Below are positions 23,690 through 35,390 of a stretch of DNA of 64,000 nt, in pieces. How positions within the stretch are numbered: the stretch's first letter is position 1; each line of letters starts with the position of its first letter. The DNA comes from Doris montereyensis. Taxonomy: Eukaryota; Mollusca; Gastropoda; Nudibranchia; Dorididae. The stretch covers positions 51,001-115,000 of the forward strand of contig JAXRKP010000434.1 in the NCBI GenBank assembly GCA_037039925.1, written 5' to 3'. The translations under genes and the position numbers were made by a program. A model generated the notes under the pieces. That model was not told the origin of the DNA, searched no databases, and was given only the letters and a program-made list of their open reading frames with translations.

Positions 23690-24115
23690 CTGTGAAACAT
23701 AACTATCGCCAAATCACAGCCATGCCTACCAGTACCACGCTAAGCTATTGTAAACGTAATGATCGCCATTAAATTGAACCAAATCACAGCCATGCCTACC
23801 AGTACCACGCCAAGCTATTGTAAACATAATTACCGCCATTGAATTGGTTGGACCAAATCACAGCCATGCCTACCAGTACCACGCCAAGCTATTGTAAACA
23901 TAATTACCGCCATTGAATTGGTTGGACCAAATCACAGTCATGCCTACCAGTACCACGATAAGCTATTGTAAACATAATTATCGCCATTGAATTGGACCAA
24001 ATCACAGTCATGCCTACCAATACCATGCCAAGCTATCGTAAACATAATTATCGCCATTAAATTGGACCAAATCACAGCCATGCCTACCAATACCATGCCA
24101 AGCTATTGTGAGGAT
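23690..24115. repeat. About 70-bp minisatellite, six copies
   Basis: The unit contains AAATCACAGCCATGCCTACC, AGTACCACGCCAAGCTATTG and TAAACATAATTACCGCCATT. It lies inside the second pogo-like repeat. A short GT/GC tract follows at 24148-24196. Confidence 0.93.
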
Positions 24116-24284
24116 GAAGCGATCTGTAAGTGTAAAAGTACTAAGACTGTGTGTGTGTGTGCGCGCGCGTGTGTGTGTATGTGTGTGTGTGTGCATAGTG
24201 CGTGTTTGACCCCGTGAGCTGTGACCAAACCAGAGGAGATTCTACTTCTACCCGCTTGCATCACCTCGACGACAGGGGTGATGA

Positions 24285-25145
24285 GGCACGGTGGCGGTAT
24301 AACGAATTGTGTTTACAATTGTTATTGATGAACGTCAATGCCAAACCATTGGCGGTATTACGAGTTGTGTTTACAATTGTTATTGTGGAACGTTAATGTC
24401 AAATCGTTGGCGGAAGGCGGTATAACGAGTTATATTTATAATTGTTATTTTGGAACGTCAATCGTTGGCCAAATCGTTATTGTGGAACGTGCCAAATCAT
24501 TGGCGGTATTACGAGTTGTGTTTACAATTGATATTGTGGAACGTTAATGCCAAATCATTGGCGGTATTACGAGTTGTGTTTATAATTGTTATTGTGGAAC
24601 GTTAATGCCAAATCGTTGGCGGAAGGCTGTATAACGAGTTGTATTTACAATTGTTATTGTGGAACGTTAATGCCAAATCATTGGCGGAAGGCTGTATAAC
24701 GAGTTGTATTTACAATTGTTATTGTGGAACGTTAATGCCAAATCATTGGCGGAAGGCTGTATAACAAGTTGTATTTACAATTGTTATTGTGGAACGTTAA
24801 TGCCAAATCATTGGCGGTATTATAACGAGTTGTGTTTGATAATTGTTATTGTGGAACGTTAATGCCAAATCGTTGGCGGAAGGCGGTATAACGAGGTATT
24901 TCATTGTTTGTGGAGTGTTAATCCAGATTTGGTACCAAGGTGACAAGCTATTGGGTAAGCGGAAGAATGGCAAAACATTGGCGGGAGGCTGTATGACAAG
25001 TTGTATTTACAATTGTTAGTGGAACGTTAATGGCCAAATCATTGGCGGAAGGCTGTATAACGAGTTGTGTTTGATAATTGTTATTGTGGAACGTCAATGC
25101 CAAATCGTTGGCGGAAGGCGGTATAACGAGGTATTTCATTGTTTG
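24285..25145. repeat. 65-bp minisatellite, about 12 copies
   Basis: The unit contains GGCGGTATAACGAGTTGT, TTACAATTGTTATTGTGGAA and CGTTAATGCCAAATCATT. One related unit occurs singly at 9200-9330, so this array grew from the right part of the pogo-like repeat. Confidence 0.95.
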
Positions 25146-25319
25146 TGTAGTGTGTCAGATTCGTACCAAGGTGACAAGCTATGGGTAATTTGGCAGTACA
25201 ACAGGGAGAGGAGGGTTGAGGCAGTCTAATAATAAATGGGCATATAATTCATTGGGCAAACAAAGCCTAGGATTTGAGTGTAATAATAAATGGGCATATA
25301 ATTCATTGGGCAAACAAAG

Positions 25320-25610
25320 CCTAAGATTTAGGTGTCGTTTTCGATCATCACTTTTTCATGAAATCGCAAATCAGTTCTTTATGGTAAAAACTATGAACTT
25401 CCACATCAAACAAAATCTCACACTCGATATTACGAAAACATTGATGACTTCTTCAGTCCTCTCAAAAATAGACTTTTGTAACTGTAACTGTAACTGACTC
25501 TTGGTTAATCTCCCCAAAAGCTTGATATTACGACTCCAAATGATTCAAATATGCAATGCGGCAATAATTGTTGTTTAAAAGAGTAACCGAGATCATAATA
25601 TGTCGCATAA
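25320..25610 (+). mobile_element. CR1/L2-like LINE fragment
   Basis: The frame reads MNFHIKQNLTLDITKTLMTS, SVLSKIDFCNCN, then L.NLPKSLILRLQMIQICNA, as in the NFHL..I..L..D.AKTLV.S.VLS.IDYCN..L..LP segment of CR1/L2 ORF2. It is degraded. Two copies of a 54-bp unit precede it at 25225-25325. Confidence 0.75.
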
Positions 25611-27087
25611 ATAGTAGAAATTGCACAGGTTGCAGTTTAAAGACAGTGCCACCAATGAGCTTGTTATAGCATACGACCCAAACCACACCTGTATTATTAT
25701 ACCTGTCTCAATTGTTAAATCTCCGCCACCCATTACGCACCTTACGATCATCCTCCACCCAGATTAATGTTCAACAAAAAAATCAATCCTAATCTAAGAA
25801 GTATGGAGGAGCGACCGTTGACCCCGAGCCGAGTTGACGTAGTACACCGTGCTCCACACTTTTCCTCAGTCAGATATTACTGCGTTCTTCAGTGGAGTTT
25901 TAAAAAGTCTCCATGTAGGCATCGTGTCGTGCAGTCATGGATATTTTTACAATTCTACAAACGAATCTGAATTGTGGCCATTATTGGTGAATGTGTATTA
26001 TATTATTATAATTTCTGTCATTTGGTGATAATGCATAGAACAGTATGAGACGAAAGCTTTAAAATTTCCAAGTTGTTGAGTTCACGTTTCTTGTGATTCC
26101 ACGCTATTCAAACTGGTGTGTGATATTTAACCAAACCAAACAACATGGGGGAAATAGTAATTTTAAAAAAGCAGTGACACCGCAAAAACACCAAAGCTGA
26201 CGAAGGTGGCGACCAATCCCCTGACAACGAATAATTGACGCCTGGTTGTCAGCAGACAGTCAGCAAACACACAATGCTGACGGGTTTTCTTCAGGCCAAT
26301 GTTCCACAAGACACAACAGTATCGCTTAACGATATTTTGAAAAAAAATTGCCTTAGTTAAAAAAGAAACTAGACAATAGAGATAAAAAGATTACAGATGA
26401 CAGAAGACATTTCAAAGCTTTTAGGGAAAAGACATACTCTCCATGTAGAAAAGCATAAACAAGCAACAGAGATGGAATTTCTCAAAAAGGAATTTGATAA
26501 ACAGATAAATCCAAGATCACAGTCTTAATGGGGGGTTCTGAGGGCAATTTTCATTAGTTTATTAAAGTGACAATTTTAACCTTGATATTTAGATTCAGTG
26601 TGTCTGAATTGACAGAAAAGCACTAAAAGAAATTGTATTTATCTTATGGTTTCCATGGAAACGCCGCCACCTTGGATTTTCATTGTGAAATAATCATGAC
26701 TTTCAATACAAATGACTTTTTATTTTTCAATGGATTTAGTTCAAACTTTCCACATACATTTTCCCATACAATATCTAAATTTTGTCAGAAGAAATGGTTT
26801 GTAAATGGCATAGATTTGTGTGACAAATTTTTGAAAATTCGTATTTTGCAATTATTATTTTTTTGCAAATTCTATTACAAACATAAGATTTTTACAAAAA
26901 CTTGACAATGGATCCAAAATTACTTCTGACAAAAGTTTTGTATTATTCTTCTAGTGCTGCATGTCAAATTGTGTGCGAATTGGCTCATAAATTTTAAAAA
27001 AGTAATTTAGAGAATACTGTCAAAAACTAACATTTTGAGAAAATCGCATTTGAAGTTTTCCCAACAGAAACAATAGTGTAAAATGAT
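25611..27087. other. Intron sequence left of the transposase
   Basis: Mostly AT-rich without recognised coding. A 43-codon open frame at 26394-26525 (MTEDISKLLGKRHTLHVEKH...) is lysine-rich and has no recognised family. GGTTTCCATGGAAACGCCGC at 26648-26667 resembles the box shared by the repeats at 3950 and 60660. The transposase 3' region and the element's left end should lie here, but I could not find an inverted repeat. Confidence 0.45.
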
Positions 27088-28859
27088 CTAAATCCCCAAA
27101 AACACCCCAGCCTGGTATGCAGGACCTGCCTCTTCAGCCTCTTTGTCCAGTCTGGCTTTCTCCTGGGCAGCAGCACGCAGCTTTTTACTCTGTTTTGTTT
27201 TATGCTGAGATTGTATGGTAGCCTTCAACAAACGTGACTGCATTCGGGCTTTTCCGAATTTTTTGCCACACTTTCCAAAATCGAGTCCAACAGATTGTTT
27301 CATTGTTGCAATCGCTGCAGGGCCTCTGTTGTATTCTCCTGCTGCTGATGTTACAGCAAATTGCACCCTTTTCAGGGAATGTAGTTTGTTTTTTTTAGTA
27401 CACCGAGACCAGACTGAATGGTGGAAACTTTCACTTGGATGTTGTGTGTATTTCATTTCACACTTTTTCAGTAGATCTTCAGATGACATTCGCTTGTACA
27501 CTGGCTCCAGGTATTGATGGAGGCGATCATAGGCAAGTGGGGTGTGGACTCGCTTTTTGTGGCCAGTAGGATAAGCATGTTGGCCAATTGATCGCTTGTA
27601 GAAGCACCAGGAGGAGGGTCCTGGAGGGCAGTACTGATGTTGTGGCAGGTCATCTGTAGAGTATCCGTGATAGAGACTGACAAGAATAGTTTTCCTCATC
27701 TCCTCCGCTGTTTTATTACCACGAATAGCCGCCGAGTAATAAATCTGGAGTTTCCTCACTGTATCAGCGGTGAGGCGGCCATGTCCTCTGCCCCCTAAAG
27801 TTATTCCCCTCTTGCTGGAATCGGAAACTAAATTCCGAAGGGCTGTTCCCATCCGTTTTCCCACATGATTGAAGCAATCTTCTTTGTCAATTATGATATC
27901 AGACCCATATGGCTGAATTTCCAGGAGCTTTTTGTACGATTTTGAAACTCCATCGCTTACGATCGTGGCGATCGAAGCTTATGTTTAGCAATGGATCTGC
28001 TCCAAAGAATTTCAGCCGCCTTTATTTCCATCATGCCTGGCGTCCCCTCAAAAATTATCATGCATTCACCGCTGGCGATATGCTCAGCCTTCCAGTGGTC
28101 GAATCTTTGGGGATTTTCTCTTCTGATCCACTGCCCAGTGTGAGAACATACTTGACAATACATGTTCAAAACGTGGACGTCTAGAACCAGCCCAGCCAAT
28201 ATGTCGATGGCACTGCCGATTCCTACTAAGGACTTGTGACCTCGTGCCAGCCATGAACCATCAAAACATACAGCAATGTCAAGTAGCTCCTCAACCTGGA
28301 GATGGAAATTGAAATGCTGAGAATGCTCCTGGCGAACAATAGTAGCCGCTTGGGAGAAGATTTGCTCCCCTAAGAGTTCATTCGTTGAATAAAATCTTTT
28401 TGCGATCGTGTTGAAAGTTCTGTGATGAAGTCCAGGCATTTCCAGATATTCGCTGAAGTTTTTGAATGTGGATGAACCCATTCCAGCCAGCAGAGAAGCA
28501 AAGACGCAAGCTTCATTTACCACGAAAGGTTGAGGGGTGCTTGTCGAATTTTTATTCCTCGCTGATGTATAGTGGCTACTTACAGTTTCACCACATTCTC
28601 TGCACACTATATTTAACTTTAGTGAAAGCCCGTATTGTCTTGGTATTTCTAAATTTAATCCACGAACACTTTGACACTCAGTGCATCTCACTTCACTAAC
28701 AAGTTTCTCCAATTGTGATATTTCCACCACAGTTCGAACACAATTTGAGTTCCGAATTTCTTCCCTAACATGTTTTTCGTATAATTTTAGTTTTTTTGGC
28801 ACTTCTCGACATTATTTCAACACGTCCTTGTGGAGTTGGCAGTGGGGTAGATGTCGGCA

Positions 28860-28990
28860 TAACCAGAGGTGGTAATGATGTGGAGGAGCGGTGGTGGTGA
28901 TGCTCTAGATGTGGAGGGGAGCGGTGGTGGTGATGCTCTAGATGTGGAGGGGAGCGGTGGTGGTGATGCCCTAGATGTGGAGGGAAGCGG
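28860..28990 (-). repeat. 33-bp coding minisatellite in transposase linker
   Basis: Three to four units encode PSTSRASPPPL (11 codons) in frame with exon 1, the expected composition for a disordered linker. The last unit lacks two bases relative to the others, which breaks the frame. Confidence 0.85.
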
Positions 28991-29217
28991 TGGTGATAAC
29001 GCTCCAGATTCTGGAGTTGTTTCTTGACTGGGTCGTTGATGTTGACGCTAGTAAGAGGTAAGAGGTAAAGGCAGACATCAATACCGGTGCCGTGATCAAT
29101 AAGAGGATAAACACAAACTTTCAAAGTAACAATATTTCATAGTATACATAACCATGCTGATATAGTCAGAGTGGAAGACAAAGGAAGACAAAGGAAAGAA
29201 GACAAAAAGAGAGAGAC

Positions 29218-29345
<128 letters not shown>

Positions 29346-29559
29346 AGGGGGGCATGCATATAAACTAAATATGTGCAATGTACGAGAACGGGCTAATAGC
29401 AATATAAACACCCATTGACAGTACACTGTTACAGTTCTCCTACAAAACAATGTTACGAAAACTTACCCCTTCCTCTGCTAAAGGTATCCTCCTTTCAAGT
29501 TTCTGTTGCCTGGCATTAGACAGTTGTCTCAACCTGCCGCTGGGTTTCTTTTTTGGCAT

Positions 29560-30265
29560 TTTTGAAGTTTGAAGCACACAAAAAATTATACGAATTGACG
29601 TAGAAGTAAAAATTACTACAGATTAAAATTCGTAAACAAAGCATCAGCTGTAAAATAATATGTCATAGTCATAGTAAGCCGAAGTAATCAGATCGCGACC
29701 TGACCTTTGCCTTAGCCAATGCGATGGCTTGCCTGACGGCTCGGGTGAACTCGTTTCATAGTCGGTCACCGGCCGACCAATCACAACGGTACGGTAGAGT
29801 TCGCTGTGAACAAGAAGGTGGGCGTGACTGTGTTGACTACACATCAGCTATTCTCGTAACGGGAGGATGGTGTATTATCATACATAACCTTACATGTATC
29901 AGGAGAGCCCATAAGTCAGAATCTTTTGCCATAGAAGAGTGGTACAGAATTAAAGGAAGATTTCGATACCAAGTATTCAATGGATTTCGCACTTTTAGGG
30001 CTGAGAATGATAGGGTAATGTTTGCTCTTTTTGGCATGTTTTTGCCAATTTTTTCCAAACATTCAATGAAATGAACTCCTTTGATATAAAATAATAGAAT
30101 TTCATAGATTTCCCTCACTGCATATGAAAAATTAAATGGTTGAACATTACAAAAAAAGTGAAACATCAAAAATTCGATATTTTGAAGCCAAACATCGATG
30201 TCAGCAATACACTCGCCTTCAAAATGTCCGGATCTTTAGCCTTCACGAACCCGATGATGAATCAA
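29560..30265. other. 5' flank of transposase, no gene recognised
   Basis: It should hold the transposase promoter and the right element terminus. GC-richer sequence at 29690-29800 (CGGTCACCGGCCGACCAATC) could be promoter-like. No inverted repeat matching the other side was found by eye. Confidence 0.4.
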
Positions 30266-30267
30266 CA

Positions 30268-30893
30268 AAACATTGTGAAGGTAGAATTCTTAAACAAAAC
30301 ATTGTAAAGGTAGAGTACTTAAACAAAACATTGTAAAGGTAGAGTACTTAAACAAAACATTGTAAGGTAGAGTACTTAAACAAAACATTGTAAAGGTAGA
30401 GTACTTAAACAAAACATTGTAAAGGTAGAGTACTTAAACAAAACATTGTAAGGTAGAGTACTTAAACAAAACATTGTAAAGGTAGAGTACTTAAACAAAA
30501 CATTGTAAAGGTAGAATTCTTAAACAAAACATTGTAAAGGTAGAATACTTAAACAAAACATTGTAAGGTAGAGTACTTAAACAAAACATTGTAAGGTAGA
30601 AATTCTTAAACAAAACATTGTAAAGGTAGAATTCTTAAACAAAACATTGTAAAGGTAGAATTCTTAAACAAAACATTGTAAAGGTAGAATACTTAAACAA
30701 AACATTGTAAGGTAGAATTCTTAAACAAAACATGGTAAAGGTAGAATTCTTAAACAAAACATTGTAAGGTAGAATTCTTAAACAAAACATTGTAAGGTAG
30801 AATTCTTAAACAAAACATTGTAAGGTAGAATTCTTAAACAAAACATTGTAAAGGTAGAGTACTTAAACAAAACATTGTAAAGGTAGAGTTTTT
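30268..30893. repeat. 29-bp minisatellite, about 22 copies
   Basis: The unit is TTAAACAAAACATTGTAAAG followed by GTAGAGTAC, with GTAGAATTC variants. It lies immediately before the L1/Tx1-like ORF1 remnant. Confidence 0.96.
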
Positions 30894-30904
30894 AAAGTTT
30901 TGAA

Positions 30905-31310
30905 TACAAAATTCAATCTGAATGTTAAGAGCGAGGAAATCGAAATCACCCACCGAATCGGGAAAAAGGAAATTGGAAATTAGAAATTGGAAAAGTGTCT
31001 CGGCCAATTATCGTTCGACTATGCTCCAGAAAAACTAAGGCCAAAATTATGTAAGAAATGAAGAAATTGAAAGGAACAGGGACAACCATCTTAGAAGATC
31101 TAACACATACGAACTTAACCTTATTAAAAACAGCAAAAGAGTTGGAATGCTTCTTATCCACATGGTCCGTTGAAGGAAAACTATTCACCAAAGATTATAG
31201 AAACCACGTTTACAGAATAGACATCAACACAGAATTACAACTGAAAATTTTCATTCAGGACAAACGCAATCATTTCCCGGTCACGTCAACTCCCAGACGA
31301 GAATAACATG
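30905..31310 (+). mobile_element. L1/Tx1-like ORF1p remnant
   Basis: Two frames read EIEITHRIGKKE, RPIIVRLCS, then MKKLKGTGTTILEDLTHTNL, TLLKTAKE and VEGKLFTKDYRNHVYRIDI. This matches the RRM plus C-terminal region of L1/Tx1-type ORF1 proteins (RPIIV.F....K..I......L.GT...I.EDL...N..L...A....GK.F). ORF1p is the RNA-binding chaperone of the retrotransposon. One or two frameshifts are present. Confidence 0.8.
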
Positions 31311-31914
31311 AAGTCAAAATTGTTCTTTTCACTAAATGGACAGAATTGAAGTTTAATTTTTCTAGGTTTTGTGGTGTTTTTTTCTTAACAAAACTTTTAG
31401 AATTCGAACGTTTCCCTCTGCACAAATCGGACTATGAGTGAAATATGTCAAGTTGACCTCTGTTTATTAATTTACTTATTACGTGTCTCTTCACATCACT
31501 TATTACTTTGAAGATTGTTTGTTTTATTGTGTTGTGCAATCTTTGTCTATGTATATTTAAAAAGTGAAGATCACATCATAAGCAAATTTCAAATAATCTC
31601 TCAAATGCCTAGCACTAAGAATACAGAAAGGTTAAATATTCAAATAAATACTCCATGTATGATTACAAATAATACCGATGCTTCTTCCACACCAAAAAGA
31701 AATCTGTTTTTCCTTTGCCTTGCCAGAATTTTGTTCACCTCTGTTTTGACACACTGGTATACATTCTATCGTATACTGTTGTAATAGTATACATTGTCGT
31801 CTGCACGATGTCGGTTTCTTCCATCACATTACCATACTTATGGTATATGGTTAGGCAGAAAGTTATGATATGTTCTGTCAACGATATCAGTTTCTTCTAT
31901 CACATACCATACTT

Positions 31915-32399
<485 letters not shown>

Positions 32400-32400
<1 letters not shown>

Positions 32401-32690
32401 ATAAATAGCAAAGTTCTTCTTAACCCTAAAATAGATAGCAATGTTCTTCTTATCCCTAAAATAGATAGCAATGTCCTTCTTAACCCTAAAATAGATAGCA
32501 ATGTTCTTCTTAACCCTAAAATAGATAGCAATGTCCTTCTTAACCCTAAAATAGATAGCAATGTTCTTCTTAACCCTAAAATAGATAGCAATGTTCTTCT
32601 TAACCCTAAAATAGATAACAATGTTCTTCTTAACCCTCAAATAGATAGCAATGTTCTTCTTAACCCTAAAATAGATAACAATGGTCAAAG
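32400..32690 (+). repeat. 30-bp minisatellite derived from endonuclease motif
   Basis: About nine units of GTTCTTCTTAACCCTAAAAT + AGATAGCAAT, read in the retrotransposon's orientation as VLLNPKIDSN. That matches the conserved segment after GDFN in L1/Tx1 endonucleases (..N.LLNP.LD..). A diverged non-tandem version follows at 32718-32760 (SIVIG..., LNPKID). Confidence 0.9.
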
Positions 32691-32954
32691 TTAAGGAAAT
32701 AAAACCAGCATCGTAATAGGGACATGTACCTTCTTCCTAACCCTAAAATAGATTAGAAACCCTTTGAGGCTTGAGACTCTCGCTGTAAAAATGAAGTAGA
32801 TTGACAACCATTAGGCCGTCGATAGAGGATTTTAGTTTACCCTTCGCGATCTACATGCGCAAAAAAAACAACAAAAAACAAAAACTAAACAGAGGATAAT
32901 GGTTGGATCTGCTTTCAAAAGAAAATAATACATCGTTGTAGATTCTTGATAACT
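32691..32954 (+). mobile_element. Tail of endonuclease copy 1 and junction
   Basis: ASIVIGTC then LNPKID and RNPLRLETLAVKMK appear in two frames, as expected for the segment after GDFN, then homology fades before copy 2 starts near 32955. Confidence 0.55.
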
Positions 32955-33405
32955 TCATGAAGTCAGGTAGGCTCAAAATATGCTCTCTTAATACGCAAGG
33001 ACTAGGTAGCTATAAGACACGTAGAGATGTGTTTCATTATTTAAGAAGCCAACAATACTCCATCATAAAATATGTTTACAAGATACTCATTTAACAAATA
33101 ATATAGAAAGACAAGTTGAGATGGAATGGGGCTATATATGCATTCTGACTTCCTACTCCTCACAATCAAGATGGACTGTTGTATTGTTTACAAATGTTTT
33201 TCAGTTAAACCTGCACAATACGATAATTGATGAGAATGGAAACTACATTATTGCTGATGTGACTATAGCAACTCAAATATTAACACTTGCATGTATTTAT
33301 GCCCCTACTAAAGTCAACCCCGAATTCTTGACTTTGTTAGATGAAAATATCACCAAAATGGGAAACAGAAACATTTTTGTTGTGGGCGATTGGAATTTAC
33401 TCCTT
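32955..33405 (+). mobile_element. L1/Tx1-like endonuclease (copy 2), N-terminal part
   Basis: SGRLKICSLNTQGLGSYKTR and RDVFHYLRSQQ lead, after a frameshift near 33065, into MEWGYICILTSYSSQ..., VVLFTNVFQLNLHNTIIDEN, LACIYAPTKVNPEF and NRNIFVVGDWNLLLGTDLD. The order matches APE endonucleases of L1/Tx1 ORF2 through the GD(W/F)N catalytic motif. It belongs to a different subfamily from copy 1. Confidence 0.9.
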
Positions 33406-35055
33406 GGTACTGATTTAGATGGCAGAGACTGGAATTTGCTCCTTGGTATTGATTTAGATGGCAGATACTGGAATTTACTCCTTGGTACTGATTTAGATGG
33501 CAGAGACTGGAATTTACTCCTTGGTATTGATTTAGATGGCAGAGTCTGCCATTTACTTCTTGGTACTGATTTAGATGGCAGAGACTGGCATTTACTCCTT
33601 GGTACTGATTTAGATGGCATAGACTGGAATTTACTTCTTGGTACTGATTTGGCAGAGACTGGCATTTATTGTACTGATTTAGATGGCATAGACTGGAATT
33701 TACTTCTTGGTACTGATTTAGATGGCAGAGACTGGAATTTACTCCTTGGTACTGATTTAGATAAACATTTTTGTTGTGGAAGACTGGAATTTACTTCTTG
33801 GTACTGATTTAGATGGCAGAGACTGGCATTTACTCCTTGGTACTGATTTAGATGGCAGAGACTAGAATTTGCTCCTTGGTACTGATTTAGATGGCAGAGA
33901 CTGGCATTTACTCATTCGTACTGATTTAGATGGCAGAGAACGGAATTTTCTCCGTGGTACTGATTTAGATGGCAGAAACTGACATTTACTCCTTGGTACT
34001 GATTTAGATGGCAGAGACTGGAATTTACTCCTTGGTACTGATTTTAGATGGCAGAGACTAGAATTTACTCCTTGGTACTGATTTAGATGGCAGAGACTGG
34101 AATTTACTCCTTGGTACTGATTTAGATAAACATTTTTGTTGTGTGAGACTGGAATTTACTCCTTGGTACTGATTTAGATGGCAGAGAATGGAATTTACTC
34201 TGTGGTACTGATTTAGATGGCAGAAACTAACATTTACTCCTTGGTACTGATTTAGATGGCATAGACTGGCATTTACTCCTTGGTACTGATTTCGATGGCA
34301 TAGACTGACATTTACTCCTTGGTACTGATTTAGATGGCATAGACTGGCATTTACTCCTTGGTACTGATTTAGATGGCAGAGACTGGAATTTACTCCTTGG
34401 TACTGATTTAGATGGTAGAGACTGGAATTTACTCATTGGTACTGATTCACATGGCAGAGATTGGAATTTACTTCTTGGTACTGATTTAGATGGCAGAGAC
34501 TGGAATTTACTCCTTGGTACTGATTTAGATAAACATTTTTGTTGTGTGAGACTGGAATTTACTCCTTGGTACTGATTTAGATGGCAGAGACTGGAATTTA
34601 CTCCTTGGTACTGATTTAGATGGCAGAGACTGGAATTTACTCCTTGGTACTGATTTAGATGGCAGAGACTGGAATTTACTCCTTGGTACTGATTTAGATG
34701 ACAGAGACTGGAATTTACTCCTTGGTACTGATTTAGATGGCAGGGACTGGAATTTACTCATTGGTACTGATTTAGATGGCAGAGACTGGAATTTACTCCT
34801 TGGTACTGATTTAGATTGCAGAGACTGGAATTTACTCCTTGGTACTGATTTAGATGGCATAGACTGGAATGTACTCCTTAGTACTGATTTAGATGGCAGA
34901 GACTGGAATTTACTCCTTGGTACTGATTTAGATGGCAGAGACCGGAATTTACTCCTTGGTACTGATTTAGATGGCATAGACTGGAAATTACTCATTGGTA
35001 CTGATTTAGATGACAGAGACTGGAATTTACTCCTTGGTACTGATTTAGATGGCAA
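33400..35055 (+). repeat. 39-bp minisatellite derived from endonuclease motif
   Basis: About 42 units of CTGGAATTTACTCCTTGGTA + CTGATTTAGATGGCAGAGA, read as DWNLLLGTDLDGR (13 codons). The first unit is continuous with VVGDW of the endonuclease and the last with DLDGKNY..., so the array is an internal expansion of the ORF. Frames are open over long parts, with scattered frameshifts and three aberrant units containing AAACATTTTTGTTGTG, itself from the upstream IFVV codons. Confidence 0.96.
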
Positions 35056-35390
35056 AAACTATAAACACAGAAATAACCAAAAAGCGAAAGAAAAAGTCAA
35101 AAGACTTATTTCGACTTGAACCTCTAGGATATACATTGAGAGAAGAAAATATAAATGAAAGAAAATATACGTGGCATAGGAAATTAAGTGACAACATTAT
35201 CCAGGAAGGCAGACTAAATTTCTTCCTTGTGTCAGAAACAAATCTTTCCATAACAACAAAACAGGAAATAAGATTTGGTTATAGGTCAGACCATTCGTTC
35301 CTATTTTTAGAACTAGATTTTGATAACTCAACAAGGCCTCAGACTCTATGGAAATTTAACAACGCTTTGTTAGTAAATGAAGAATATACG
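35056..35390 (+). mobile_element. Endonuclease copy 2, C-terminal part
   Basis: The reading continues KYTWHRKLS, QEGRLNFFLVSETN, IRFGYRSDHSFLFLELDFDN and LWKFNNALLVNEEY. YTW..., G..D(F)FL.S and SDHS are the last conserved motifs of the APE domain. The RT domain that should follow is replaced by the GTGTAC-type array. Confidence 0.88.

Noticed and set aside
32404..32690. TTAACCCTAAA in each unit as an interstitial telomere repeat
   Set aside because: Only one CCCTAA per 30-bp unit and the unit is explained by endonuclease codons; no head-to-tail TTAGGG run.
33297..35055. Minus-strand SKSVPRSKFQSLP repeat protein
   Set aside because: Antisense of the endonuclease-derived 39-bp array; the sense strand has the biological explanation.
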